This document shows positions 25,024 through 34,900 of a stretch of DNA of 64,000 bases, piece after piece. Position 1 is the first letter of the stretch. Every line of letters starts with the position of its first letter. A model generated the notes under the pieces. That model made no database searches. It saw nothing but the letters and a program-made list of their open reading frames with translations, and was not told where the DNA came from. This DNA is from Hahella sp018986435 (GTDB taxonomy: Bacteria > Pseudomonadota > Gammaproteobacteria > Pseudomonadales > Oleiphilaceae), in assembly GCF_050749805.1 (NCBI RefSeq), contig NZ_CP192738.1, positions 6,891,143 through 6,955,142 of the forward strand, written 5' to 3'. A program made the position numbers and the translations under genes.

Positions 25024-25539
25024 TCAATCCAGTGACCGACAGATCGCGGTAAATGTTTCGTCCCAGTTCAACGTAGGCTCAACCCAATCGGGCGCTGGTT
25101 GTGATTTAAGCTGCTCGCCGAACAAGTACAGGTGCGGCGCCAGCCCTTGCAGATGTCGCAAGACATCCAGGCGATCATCAACAAAATGGGTCAGACCCAA
25201 CTCAGCGCAATGCCCTGCTTTCTCGTGCCTTTTAAAGCAAAACCGCAAGTGATGAGCTGGCATGCCGGTACGCTCAAAGAACCGATGATGCGCCAGCCAC
25301 AGCCGCGTTTTGTGCTGAGTGTTCTTACCCGCTTTGGACACCAGCCAGACCCGCCCTTCAAACACCTCGACCAGGTGAGTCAGTCTTTCAATAGCCCCTT
25401 CCGCCGGCGGCGTCAGCAGCGCCTGTTCAATGCCTCCCGATAAAAACGCCGTGTCGGACTTCCCATCTTTCACTGGAGAGATAATTACTCGGCCGATATC
25501 GACCCCTAATTTGTGTATATGTTCTATTCTCGTATTCAT
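25024..25539 (-). CDS. HAD-like protein of unknown substrate
   Basis: A 171-residue protein with traits of the HAD phosphatase fold: motif I at LGVDIGRVI near residue 13, a Ser/Lys segment in WLVSKAGK, and the acidic motif IV FVDDRLDVL near residue 117. In motif I the second Asp of DxDxT is replaced by Gly, so ordinary phosphatase chemistry may be lost or altered. The start at 25539 has only a weak ribosome binding site. It precedes the HD-domain gene by 33 bases. Function unknown. Confidence 0.75.
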   Translation of the reverse strand: MNTRIEHIHKLGVDIGRVIISPVKDGKSDTAFLSGGIEQALLTPPAEGAIERLTHLVEVFEGRVWLVSKAGKNTQHKTRLWLAHHRFFERTGMPAHHLRFCFKRHEKAGHCAELGLTHFVDDRLDVLRHLQGLAPHLYLFGEQLKSQPAPDWVEPTLNWDETFTAICRSLD

Positions 25540-25678
25540 GTGGAAATCATATCGGCGCAGACTCTAGACAAGAACTATTGTTTATGTAGCGACTATATAA
25601 ATAAGTTATAGTTGGCCATTTATTCCGAACCCTAACGCCAGCCACATTAATGAGCAGCGCCCTGAATAAAATGGAACT

Positions 25679-26563
25679 ATGAAAAGCGACTGGATTGAGT
25701 CTTTTTTAGTGTTTAGTGAGTGCATGAACTTCACTCACGCAGCCGAACGCCTACACATCTCTCAGCCCGCATTGCACGTGAAAATAAAGAAGTTGTCCGA
25801 GCAGTTGCAGACGCCGCTCTATCGCAAGTCCGGCAAGGAACTGGTGCTGACGGAGGAAGGCAAAAAAGTGCAGACCTTCGCCAGAGAAATACGCGATCGC
25901 TCCAGCACCTTCTTTGAAGAGCTACGCCATGGCGGTTCAGCGCAGCCCGTTGTGCTCGCCGCTGGGGAAGGCGCTTTTCTGTATTTGCTGGGCATGGCGA
26001 TTCAGGATTTCAAAAATATAAGTGAGCACCCACTACGCCTAATCACCTCAGATAAAGGGGCGACGATCAGCGCCGTGGAGGATGGTTCGGCGCATCTCGG
26101 CGTCGCTGCGTTAAGTGCAAAACCGGAGGGACTGGAGCTGACCTTGCTGACGGAAGTGGAGCAGACCTTGGCAGTCCCCAGGTCACACAGGCTGGCGAAA
26201 CGAAGGCAACTCAGTCTCAAGGATCTGAACGGCGAGAAGCTGATTCTGCCGCCACCAGGCATGCCGCAACGCATGGCGGTAGAACAGGCGTTGATGAATA
26301 ACGGCGTCGCCTGGACGCCTTCTGTGGAGGCGCGCGGATGGGAGCTGATGCTGCACTTCGTAAAACTGGGCGTGGGCGTCAGCATCGTCAACGGTTGCTG
26401 TAATATTCCGTCCGCCCTGACCGCCATCCCCATTCAGGACTTACCCAAAGTCTCCTACTACATCATCGAACGCAAAGGCCGGTGGAAAACCACCGGCGCG
26501 CAAGATTTAAAAAGCTGCCTGTTAAAGCACAAGGGGGACTGGCGGGAGCGGCGTGGGGGCTAG
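25679..26563 (+). CDS. LysR-family transcriptional regulator
   Basis: A 294-residue LysR-type regulator. The N-terminal winged helix has FVFSECMNFTHAAERLHIS and QPALHVKIKKL, with the helix-turn-helix at residues 18-37. The effector domain follows from about residue 90. It is divergent from the HAD-like gene, which is the usual sign of a target, with about 140 bases between. Its stop overlaps the end of the convergent protease gene by 4 bases. The ligand is unknown. Confidence 0.92.
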   Translation: MKSDWIESFLVFSECMNFTHAAERLHISQPALHVKIKKLSEQLQTPLYRKSGKELVLTEEGKKVQTFAREIRDRSSTFFEELRHGGSAQPVVLAAGEGAFLYLLGMAIQDFKNISEHPLRLITSDKGATISAVEDGSAHLGVAALSAKPEGLELTLLTEVEQTLAVPRSHRLAKRRQLSLKDLNGEKLILPPPGMPQRMAVEQALMNNGVAWTPSVEARGWELMLHFVKLGVGVSIVNGCCNIPSALTAIPIQDLPKVSYYIIERKGRWKTTGAQDLKSCLLKHKGDWRERRGG

Positions 26564-28875
26564 AGCGTTACCTCATGAACGATTGGTTTTCCTTCACGAT
26601 AAAGCTGTAACTGATTTTCCATATTTTCGAGGACATCTTTCGCATCGGAATTGTCTTCCTTAAGCTTTTCTATAGCCGATTTCTGCAAAGATACCGCCGA
26701 TTCATAACGTCCATCACTGGCATAGGCTGCGGCTAACGTATCAAGCACCGAGCTATTTCGCATTTCATTTGGAATACCTTCCGCTATGGCGATCGCCCGC
26801 TTTCCATCGCGGATGGATGAATTGCTCGACGTCGCCAGCAGCCACGCAAAATTATTTCGAATACGCTCATCCCCTCCTTCCAGAGCGCGTTCATACCACG
26901 AATAGGACTCTTGAAGATTTCTAACAACAAATTTTTCCGTGAGATATAAGTCCGCAATGTAGCCTTGCGCTTCGGCTTCACCTTGCAGCGCGGCAGGGAA
27001 ACAGCTTAAAAACGCCTTTTCATGCTGCGCATTCTGCACGCCTTGTTCACATTCCAGCAGCGCCTGAGATTTGACGCCGTTATCAGCAACTACGCCGAAA
27101 ACCAATGTTGTCACAGCAATAAAATTAACAGCCATATGCATCAGGATTGGCGCATAGAGACCTCCAATGTAGCGATACAAGATCGCAGCGATAAACCCTA
27201 AAACAAAGTAATACGGATAGAGGCTTTGGTTACTATGCATAGACATAAAAATCGCGGCCTGGATTATGTTGGCGAACCAAAAGCCGACATAACGCTGAGT
27301 AGCGTTGAGGATCACTCCCCGACATAGAATTTCTTCATATATTGGAACCATCACGCCGAACAGCAGCAGGCTGACGGCTAATCCATAGGCCTCATAAGTG
27401 GACTTGATATAGTCGTCGACATCTGCGATCACGATTAATTTCAGATCAGGAAGACACAGTATTGGCGTCATAAACAACAGCCCTACCGCTAACGCTAAGG
27501 GCGTCACAATTCCAAGTAAAACGTGGCGATAGCTATGGAATATTCCTCTGCGTAAAGTTCTCCCCGTCACACAAATGACGCTGACAAACATAACCAGAAC
27601 AAAGATCACCATATAATTCGGACCATTGCCGCTGGGCGCTTGCATCACATTCTTTTGGCTGGTCGCTCCGGGATAGAAGTACTCATATAAAACGCTGGAA
27701 ACCACCAACACCAGTCCCAGTAAAAACCACGCCAGACCCAAGCCCCACCCACTAAATATTGGCTCATTCGGTGAGTTTAGGAACTTGTTCCTGCGCATCC
27801 GCCATAGCCCTATGTAGTGCACTGGTAAGAATATGCACAACGGCGCTAGAGCCAGAGCCAAATAACGACAAAGGCTATATAAAAGTACTTGAGGGTGTTC
27901 GACGAATAGTTGTGCGGCCGCTCTAGGATACTTTGTCGCCAGGTCGAACCAATACAGCAAAAAGGGGTCTCTCGAGTAATGACCGACCGCAAAGGCGCGA
28001 TAGGCTTTGACGGCATTCTCTTCATCGCCGGATTCAAGCTCATAATCGAGCCAAATAGCGCTAAGTTCGGGACTCTTACTGTGGTAGACGCTATCGAGTT
28101 TCTCTTGCATCAACTCACGTAACGCGGCACTTTCCTTGAGGTGCGCCAACAACCTGGCGTGCGATAAGGTGTGTAGATTTCCTCGCTTTTCTTCATCAAG
28201 AATAGCGAATATTTTCGCGGCTTCTTCGAGCAAGCCGGCTTTAACGAAAATTTTAATCGCCAATGTTCTTTCTTCTTCAGAAAAGCTCATCGGTATGATT
28301 TTTTCCGCAAAAAGCTTTGCATGCTCTACTTCATTGTTCTTTGCGTAATAATCAACAATCGCCTCCGCCAGCCGCACAGTGGGCTTTTTTTGAAAGGCGG
28401 ACACAGCATAAACAACTGATTGAGCCTTATATTCCTTGTCATAACGAAGGGAGTACGCCAGTTGCTCATACAGCTTGGCGATATCCGTAGCATCCCAATC
28501 TTCAAGCGCAATTCTGTTTAGCTCCACAGCCTTATCCAATAGAGATTCGCCATACTCGCTTTCCAATAGATACAACTGAGTGACGGGCTCCGAAGAGTAT
28601 CGGGACGATAGTTCATCCAGGCACTTGGAGTAATCTTCCTCCGCGGGCTCAATATAGAGGTCTTCAAGGTAGGTCGCGTTTTCTATGAACTGGCAAAGCG
28701 CAATCAAGTCCTCTGCGCGCTTAAACGTAGAAGTATCAAGACTGGATAAAGGCGCCACCTCTTTCTGATAAAGACGCGTTACTTCCTTTTCAAAATCTGC
28801 AAAGTCGGGAGTCGCGCCAAAGGCGGAGCCGGCGTAGAAGAACACGCCCAGCAGCAGGGAGAGAACAACTTTCAT
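26560..28875 (-). CDS. CPBP-family intramembrane protease with helical-repeat flanks
   Basis: A 771-residue membrane protein. A signal peptide-like start (LSLLLGVFFYAGSAFG) is followed by about 300 residues of TPR-like helices, several membrane spans, and a CPBP (Abi) protease domain with EEILCRG near residue 510, then a His-containing helix (FMSMHSNQS) and a late LMHMAVNF. A Sel1/TPR-like tail of about 150 residues completes it. CPBP proteins are glutamate-type membrane proteases, some in bacteriocin immunity or protein maturation. The repeat arms on both sides suggest partner binding in the periplasm or cytoplasm. The target is unknown. Confidence 0.82.
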   Translation of the reverse strand: MKVVLSLLLGVFFYAGSAFGATPDFADFEKEVTRLYQKEVAPLSSLDTSTFKRAEDLIALCQFIENATYLEDLYIEPAEEDYSKCLDELSSRYSSEPVTQLYLLESEYGESLLDKAVELNRIALEDWDATDIAKLYEQLAYSLRYDKEYKAQSVVYAVSAFQKKPTVRLAEAIVDYYAKNNEVEHAKLFAEKIIPMSFSEEERTLAIKIFVKAGLLEEAAKIFAILDEEKRGNLHTLSHARLLAHLKESAALRELMQEKLDSVYHSKSPELSAIWLDYELESGDEENAVKAYRAFAVGHYSRDPFLLYWFDLATKYPRAAAQLFVEHPQVLLYSLCRYLALALAPLCIFLPVHYIGLWRMRRNKFLNSPNEPIFSGWGLGLAWFLLGLVLVVSSVLYEYFYPGATSQKNVMQAPSGNGPNYMVIFVLVMFVSVICVTGRTLRRGIFHSYRHVLLGIVTPLALAVGLLFMTPILCLPDLKLIVIADVDDYIKSTYEAYGLAVSLLLFGVMVPIYEEILCRGVILNATQRYVGFWFANIIQAAIFMSMHSNQSLYPYYFVLGFIAAILYRYIGGLYAPILMHMAVNFIAVTTLVFGVVADNGVKSQALLECEQGVQNAQHEKAFLSCFPAALQGEAEAQGYIADLYLTEKFVVRNLQESYSWYERALEGGDERIRNNFAWLLATSSNSSIRDGKRAIAIAEGIPNEMRNSSVLDTLAAAYASDGRYESAVSLQKSAIEKLKEDNSDAKDVLENMENQLQLYREGKPIVHEVTL

Positions 28876-28946
28876 GGGATAGACTGCGTTGGTTCAAGGA
28901 ACCGGCAATCTACCCCAGCGCAGTGAGGGAAACCAGCTTGTTTGTG

Positions 28947-30062
28947 TTACTCGTCCCTGATGACGAAAGCCTGGATTCCGTTTTGATAGAGAATATGCGC
29001 GGCGACGTCGTTGCGACGTCCGCCTTCCTGCGACAGATAATAGGTGGCGGACTTGTCCAGGCCGGCTATTTTGTCGCGAAGGTCCGCCAGAGGCACATGC
29101 AGGCACTTGGGCAAAGGGGAATGCTCAAACTCCGCGGTGGAGCGGATATCCAGCAGAGTGGATTTGGAGTCTTCCGCCGCCCGTTTGCGATATTCAGCCA
29201 GAGACACATAATTCACCAGCGGGTCATGCAGCAGGCTTTGGAAAGACTTCTTATCCAGTCGCGCCAGCACGCCGTCCTCGCTCATGATAATCGTGGCGGA
29301 GCGTACGGTGTCAGACACTAGCGCTTCTTCACCAAAATACGAGCCTTTGCTGACGCGTATGGGTTTGCTTTCATCGCCGCCGATCAGCACCCGCGCGCCG
29401 CCTTCGATCAGCAGGTAGAAATAATCGCCCTCGTCCCCCTCTTTGATAATGACCTGACCTTTATTGACTTCTATCCTTTCGAAGCGGGCGAACACTTTCT
29501 CCACATTGGCGGGAGGCAGATTAAAGAATAGAGGGAATTCCAGCAGGCTGGCCATCCAGTCAAAGTAGGCTTCGTCAAAATCTGCGCCGTCCTCTTCAAC
29601 GACTTCCGCCACGTCTTCCTCTTGTTCCACTTGCAGCGGCGGCTGCTGAACCTTCTCCGCTTTGGCGGCCTTTTCCTCCTGATCCTGCCTGGCTTCCGCT
29701 TCCGTCCACGCCAGGGCGCGATCCAGGAATACGCCGTCCACCGCCAGCATGTGGCCCGGCTCCTGCGCGGTCACCGTCACGCCCTCTGGCATCTTGCCAT
29801 TCAAGGGAAACAGGCAATCCGGATCAGCGCTGTCGATGGTGGTGGAGGAAAGAATATTCTTCTTTATTTTCAACGCGCCCTTGAGCAGATAGTAAGTATC
29901 GGTACGCTTGGCGGATTTATCGAAAACGACCTCTCCACCGCCAAAGGTCATGACTTTGCTGCGCTTGATCACTTGGTTCAGGTATTTCTTGGATAACTGA
30001 CTTAATGGGGAGTACCTGGACATCAACTGATCGGTGATGTTCATACTGGCGTGTAGCGACAT
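28947..30062 (-). CDS. Twin cyclic-nucleotide-binding domain protein with rhodanese-like tail
   Basis: A 371-residue cytoplasmic protein. A first cNMP-binding-like domain spans about residues 10-120. It is followed by a charged linker rich in Glu, Lys and Ala, then a better-conserved second domain at about 165-265 with EGDEGDYFYLLIEGGARVL and the phosphate-binding GSYFGEEAL. The C-terminal 90 residues are rhodanese-like, but the active-site loop reads YYLSQEGGRR, with Ser where active rhodaneses have Cys, so it is likely non-catalytic. No DNA-binding helix-turn-helix is seen. It may sense a cyclic nucleotide and bind a partner through the tail. Confidence 0.85.
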   Translation of the reverse strand: MSLHASMNITDQLMSRYSPLSQLSKKYLNQVIKRSKVMTFGGGEVVFDKSAKRTDTYYLLKGALKIKKNILSSTTIDSADPDCLFPLNGKMPEGVTVTAQEPGHMLAVDGVFLDRALAWTEAEARQDQEEKAAKAEKVQQPPLQVEQEEDVAEVVEEDGADFDEAYFDWMASLLEFPLFFNLPPANVEKVFARFERIEVNKGQVIIKEGDEGDYFYLLIEGGARVLIGGDESKPIRVSKGSYFGEEALVSDTVRSATIIMSEDGVLARLDKKSFQSLLHDPLVNYVSLAEYRKRAAEDSKSTLLDIRSTAEFEHSPLPKCLHVPLADLRDKIAGLDKSATYYLSQEGGRRNDVAAHILYQNGIQAFVIRDE

Positions 30063-30183
30063 GGGGACTACTCAACTTATAGGTGAATCAGTGTTGTCTA
30101 CAGAATTAAAAATAGCATCAAACTCAGGCAACCGTTAACCTGCGTTTCTCGCGCCCCGCTCTACTACGGAGATCAACTCTGAC

Positions 30184-31068
30184 ATGGTTTCGTTTACCCT
30201 GACGCCAGCGGTTATCTGGGTCTTCAGCCTCTATGCCCTGTCACTGGCCAGCTTGATGGCGACGCGCTCCAGCCGGCTTCCCGCTTATGCCTGGACGCTT
30301 CCCGCCGCTGCGTCGCTGGGAGTCGCATTTTATTTCGGTCTCGCAACCTGGATCGCATTACTGCCCTTGACGGCGTTATGGGCCGCTGGGCTGGCTATGC
30401 TGAAGCTGTCCGGCTGGAAAAAGGCGCTGGCCTGGTTGGCGACGGCAGTGCTGTCCTTGGCGTTAGCGCTGCATCTGACGCCGGGATTCACGCATCAGAC
30501 GGTGATTTCCACTCTTCATCTCGGCGCCGCCACTTTGCCATTCGCTCTGAGCGCCAAACTGGATAAAGCCCTGGCGGGACTGCTGCTGGTCGCCCTTTTT
30601 CTTCCCTATCTCCCCACATTACGACAAACCGGCGCCGACCTGCGTCGCCATTGGCCTCTGCTCGCCGCTTCCCTGGTGGTTATTTTCGGGACTGGTGCGC
30701 TACTGGGGGTCGATCTGGACCCCAAGACCGGAAGTTATATCCTGGTCTTCGCATTCTTTAATCTTTGGGTGACCTGCATCGCCGAAGAGACTTTTTTCAG
30801 GCTGTTAGTGCAACGCAGTTTTGTTTCCTGCTTTGCCAATCTGAACAAAGTGGGACTATGGGGCGTGTGGGTGGCGGGAACGCTGTTTGGGCTGGCCCAC
30901 TTCCATACAGGCCCGGGCGCAGCGCTACGTATGGCGCTGATTACCCTGGCGGGCTATTGCTACGCCTGGGTTTACTACAAAACGCAAAATTTCTGGCTGT
31001 CGGTGCTGCTGCACTTCCTGGTGAATATCATTCATATCAGCCTGTTCGTATACCCTGCGGACTTTTAG
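30184..31068 (+). CDS. CPBP-family intramembrane protease
   Basis: A 294-residue integral membrane protein with about eight hydrophobic segments. The CPBP motifs are in the last third: EETFFRLLVQR near residue 201 (Glu-Glu and Arg), a helix with GLAHFHTGPG (His), and LLHFLVNIIH. A GGAGA lies 11 bases before the ATG. A small lipoprotein gene follows at 10 bases and is likely cotranscribed. The pair is unrelated in sequence to the larger CPBP protein at 26560. Confidence 0.88.
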   Translation: MVSFTLTPAVIWVFSLYALSLASLMATRSSRLPAYAWTLPAAASLGVAFYFGLATWIALLPLTALWAAGLAMLKLSGWKKALAWLATAVLSLALALHLTPGFTHQTVISTLHLGAATLPFALSAKLDKALAGLLLVALFLPYLPTLRQTGADLRRHWPLLAASLVVIFGTGALLGVDLDPKTGSYILVFAFFNLWVTCIAEETFFRLLVQRSFVSCFANLNKVGLWGVWVAGTLFGLAHFHTGPGAALRMALITLAGYCYAWVYYKTQNFWLSVLLHFLVNIIHISLFVYPADF

Positions 31069-31078
31069 GAGCGACCTC

Positions 31079-31492
31079 ATGTCTCCACGCCTGTTTTCTG
31101 TGTTATCGCCCATGTTGCTGGGGCTCGCAGCCTGCGCCGCCGACCCTGCGCTTACCCGCCCCCAAAAGAATCCGACTTTTTCCGACCTGCGCCTACAGCC
31201 GAAGATCACCGACCTCAATGGCTTGCGGTGCGGCCCCGTTAATCCCGAGGATTTACAGCACATACTGCAAACCGGCGAGTTCGTCACTCATCGCCAAATA
31301 CACGACGAGTACTCTATCTCCGGCTGCTCCATAACGGGCGCCCTGAAACTCGATGGCGTTTCCACTCCCTTCAGCTTCGACTACAGCGGCATATTCTATT
31401 TTGCGGACGGACGCATACTGGCCTGCGCAGAAGCCTGCTGCGACGCGGGTTTCGAGCACTGCGGCTGGTATGATCCGGCGACCCTGGATTAG
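31079..31492 (+). CDS. Putative small lipoprotein
   Basis: A 137-residue protein with a lipoprotein signal: a short charged start, a hydrophobic stretch, and the lipobox LAAC at about residues 15-18. The mature part is Cys-rich (six or more Cys, with CAEACCDAGFEHCGWY near the end). I do not recognise it. TAGGAG lies 7 bases before the ATG, and the gene follows the CPBP gene at 10 bases. Confidence 0.75.
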   Translation: MSPRLFSVLSPMLLGLAACAADPALTRPQKNPTFSDLRLQPKITDLNGLRCGPVNPEDLQHILQTGEFVTHRQIHDEYSISGCSITGALKLDGVSTPFSFDYSGIFYFADGRILACAEACCDAGFEHCGWYDPATLD

Positions 31493-31905
31493 AGATAAGC
31501 ATTTGGATTTGAAGCAAAAAAACAACAAATTTCCGCGCCATAATTCGCCATTTTTCTGCCATAATGCGCCCCCTTTCATTTTGAAATGCAGGTTATACTC
31601 ATTATTAACATGGCAATGATATTGGCCCGTTAATAATCGGGCGCACGGATGCGCCTGCGCGGCGTCTAGCCGCGGGAGACAGACCCGGACATAGGCCGGA
31701 CCTGTCGTTGCGGACAAATAGAAGGAAGCTGTTTGTCCGCCTGATTAATAGTTCATAGGGTCATTTAACGCCTGCAGCAAATATTCCCGCGCTTCATCCG
31801 TAGTACGCTTTCAATTCGTCTACGCCTCATACGACTGAAGGGCTGGGAGGCTCGGCACACACCTAACATTGTCGCTCACGCGTCTTCCGGGGGTTTTACA
31901 AGGAC
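31493..31905. other. Intergenic region upstream of the alpha-2-macroglobulin gene
   Basis: About 410 bases with no convincing gene. The middle holds the hairpin-rich segment listed separately. The last bases contain the ribosome binding site AAGGA for the macroglobulin gene. Confidence 0.5.
31601..31740 (+). ncRNA. Candidate structured RNA with several GGA hairpins
   Basis: A chain of short stems: ATTATTAAC/GTTAATAAT (31601-31609 with 31629-31637), GCGCA-CGGA-TGCGC (31641-31654), GCGGC/GCCGC (31659-31673), GACAG/CTGTC around CCGG/CCGG (about 31678-31705), and GCGGACAAA/TTTGTCCGC (31710-31718 with 31732-31740). Six GGA triplets fall in 80 bases, at least two in loops, a pattern of CsrA/RsmA-binding RNAs. 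TATACT at 31594 could be a -10 box, but I see no good -35, and no U-run follows the last stem. It may equally be the 5' leader of the next gene. Confidence 0.35.
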
Positions 31906-34900
31906 ATGACAAGCGCAAGATCCGGTTTTCTATTTCTACTCGCTATTAGCGCCAGCGGCCTGACCTGGGCCGGGCAGCCCAGCTTCAACTGCGCCAAAGC
32001 GTCGCAGCAGGTGGAGCACATCATCTGCGACTCGGAGGCCCTGGCCGCCCAAGACGCCAAACTCGCCAAACTGTATGGCAATGTCATGAAAAGCCTGGAC
32101 GGAAGCGCCAAGGACAAACTGAAGTCCGAACAAAGGGAGTGGTTAAGAAACCGCAACCGGGATTGCGACCTGAACGGCGACGCCGGCGAGTCCTGCCTGC
32201 TTGGCCGCTATCGTCAGCGCAATGCGGAATTGTCAGCGATGCTGGCCTTTGACTCTTCCAGCCAGCCTGCTGACGGCGAACTTCGCATCATGCGTATTAC
32301 TCCCAGCGGCGCGGATGTCCTCGCCGCCCAGCAAGTGGTGTTTCAGTTCGACCGTCCCGTGGTTCCCATCGGTCGTATGGAACGGGACAGCAAAGATATT
32401 CCTGTCACCATCACCCCCGCGCTCAAGTGCGAATGGCGTTGGCTCAATACCAGCGCGCTGGCCTGCCAACTGCGCAATGAAGACAAAATGCAGCAGGCGA
32501 CCTATTACGAAATCACCATGCGTCCCGGCATCAAAACCGTTACCGGCGCGCAGCTGAAACAGCCTGTGGAGCACAGCTTCACCACCGCTCGTCCCAAAGT
32601 CACCTACGAGCGGTTCGTCAACTGGCTGTCGCCTGGCGCGCCGATGATTCAGATAACGTTCAACCAGCCGGTCACCAAGTCGTCCGTGGAAAAAACCTTG
32701 ACCATGAGCGCCGAAAGCACCGGCCTGCCGCCAGTTAACGTCATCGCCTATCCAGACAACCTTCCCCGCCAACAACCCTGGTGGATGGCGATCGCCAACG
32801 ACGAAGAGCAGCCCAAGGTCAACGACCAACTGACTCAGTTAGATGGCGACGAAGCCCGCTCCGTCTGGGTCATCGAGCCGAAAAAAGAATTGCCGCTGGA
32901 TCAGAACATCACTTTGCAGATCAAGCCTGGCCTGATTTCCAGCGAAGGTTCTGAGCCGGGTGCGGAAAACCGGATACTGGAACGGTTCGACACCTATCCA
33001 GACTTCCGTTTCGTCGGCATTCGCTGCACCCCCACGGGCGCGAACGAAGCAATGGACATAGAACTGGATCTCTTGCTCACCATGCGAGAAGGCTATGAGG
33101 AGTTTATCCAGTGCGCCCCACTGCGCTCAGTGGCGCTGCTGTTCACATCGCCAGTGACCAATTCCATGGTGCGGGATCAGGTGACTTTCGAGCCGCCTCT
33201 GAACGGGGGTCGTAAAGATTATGATCCTTGGGAAAATACCCAGGACTGGACTCACCTGACCTCCCCCCATCGTAACGGACGTTTTTACCAGGTCTGGTTG
33301 CCGGAACTACTGAAGGCGGATCAAAAGTACGCCATTAATTTGAATATCAGCGACCTGACCGACGAGTTCGGCCGCAAACTGAACAACAAAGTCAGCTTCA
33401 ACTTTTTCACCGGTCACCGGGAGCCCAGACTGGAAGTGGCCCATGACGTGGCGGTATTGGAAAAAGGCGTGGAAAGCGACGTGCCTCTGTACGTCACCAA
33501 CCTGAACAAAATCGATATCGCCTACAACTCCCTGGGCGCTAACCAATCCGGACGCAATCAGAGAAAAGTAATTCCCGTCGCCCCGGCGGAAGACATTTCC
33601 TACGCCACTCCCATGGGCGTCAGGGATCTTCTGGGCGACGCCAGCGGCGTGCTGTTCGGTTCCCTCACCCCCAGCCCGACGCCACCGGACTGGTACTACG
33701 ATCCCAAGATCTTTGCGGAAGTCACGCCTTATCAGGTGCACTTCAAACTCGGCCACTTCAACTCCATGGCCTGGGTGACCTCGTTCAGCAGCGGCGAGCC
33801 CGTGGCTAACGCCAACGTCTCTCTGTGGTTCGGCTCGTACGAAAACCTGCCCGGCCTGCGTAACCTGAACATCACCGCCAAAACCGACGCCAACGGCATG
33901 GCGCCAATGCCTGGTTTGGAGGAGATTGACCCGCAACTGGAGAGCATCTACGGCGGCAGAAGCGCAGACCGGGAAGGCTTCTTCGTGAAAGTGGAGCAAG
34001 CGGGCGATATCGCCATCGTGCCTCTGAACAGCAACTTTTCCGTTTGGGATCGGGATCTGTATCCCAGCCTGCAGCGCAAGGGCGGTCACGCCCACGCCTG
34101 GGGAACCACGGCCCAGGGCGTTTACAAACTGGGCGACAAAGTGCAGTTCAAAATCTATGTGCGCGAGCAAAGCAACAAGCACTGGGTGGAGCCCTACGAG
34201 TCAAATTACTCTCTGAAAGTATTCGACCCGCAGAACAAGGTCGTCTACGAACGCAACAACATCGGCCTGAACAAGTTTGGCGCTTTCGACGGCGAGTTCA
34301 CCTTGCCGGAGCAGGGCGCGGTCGGCTGGCACCAGTTCCAGCTCACCCTGAACGCGCCTTCCGGCAGTGAAGTGCAGGAAACGTCCTGGACGCCAGTGAC
34401 CGTACTGGTCAGCGACTTTACGCCTTCGCCATTCAAAGTGAAGACCGAACTGAACGGGAATCTGTTCCGCCCTAACGATTCGGTGCAAGTCACCTCTCTG
34501 GCCACGCTGCACTCTGGCGGCCCCTATACGGAAGCGGAAGTACGCCTGACCGCCAAGCTGACTCCCAAAGAGTTTTCCAGCAGCAACCCGGTGGCCAAAG
34601 GCTTTACATTTGGCGGCGACAATAACGCCGGCGGCGAGAGCAACTTGCTCGATATTCGTCGTCAGCTGGACGACGCCGGTCAGTACGTGGAATCCTTTAT
34701 CCTGCCGGACAGCGGCGTATTCTACGGCAACCTGATGGTGGAAGCGGCGGTGAAGGATGAGCGCGGCAAGTTTGTGGCCTCCTCTACGACAGCGGATTAC
34801 GCCGGCAGAACCCGCTATGTCGGTCTGCGCAATACTCAGTGGTTGTATAAAAAAGACGAGCCTGCGCGTCTGGAGACCTTAGTGGTGGATCAAAGCGGCG

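Noticed and set aside
31719..31731. GAAGGAAGC resembling the conserved loop of 4.5S (SRP) RNA
   Set aside because: The surrounding stem and tetraloop of SRP RNA are absent, so the match is short and probably by chance.
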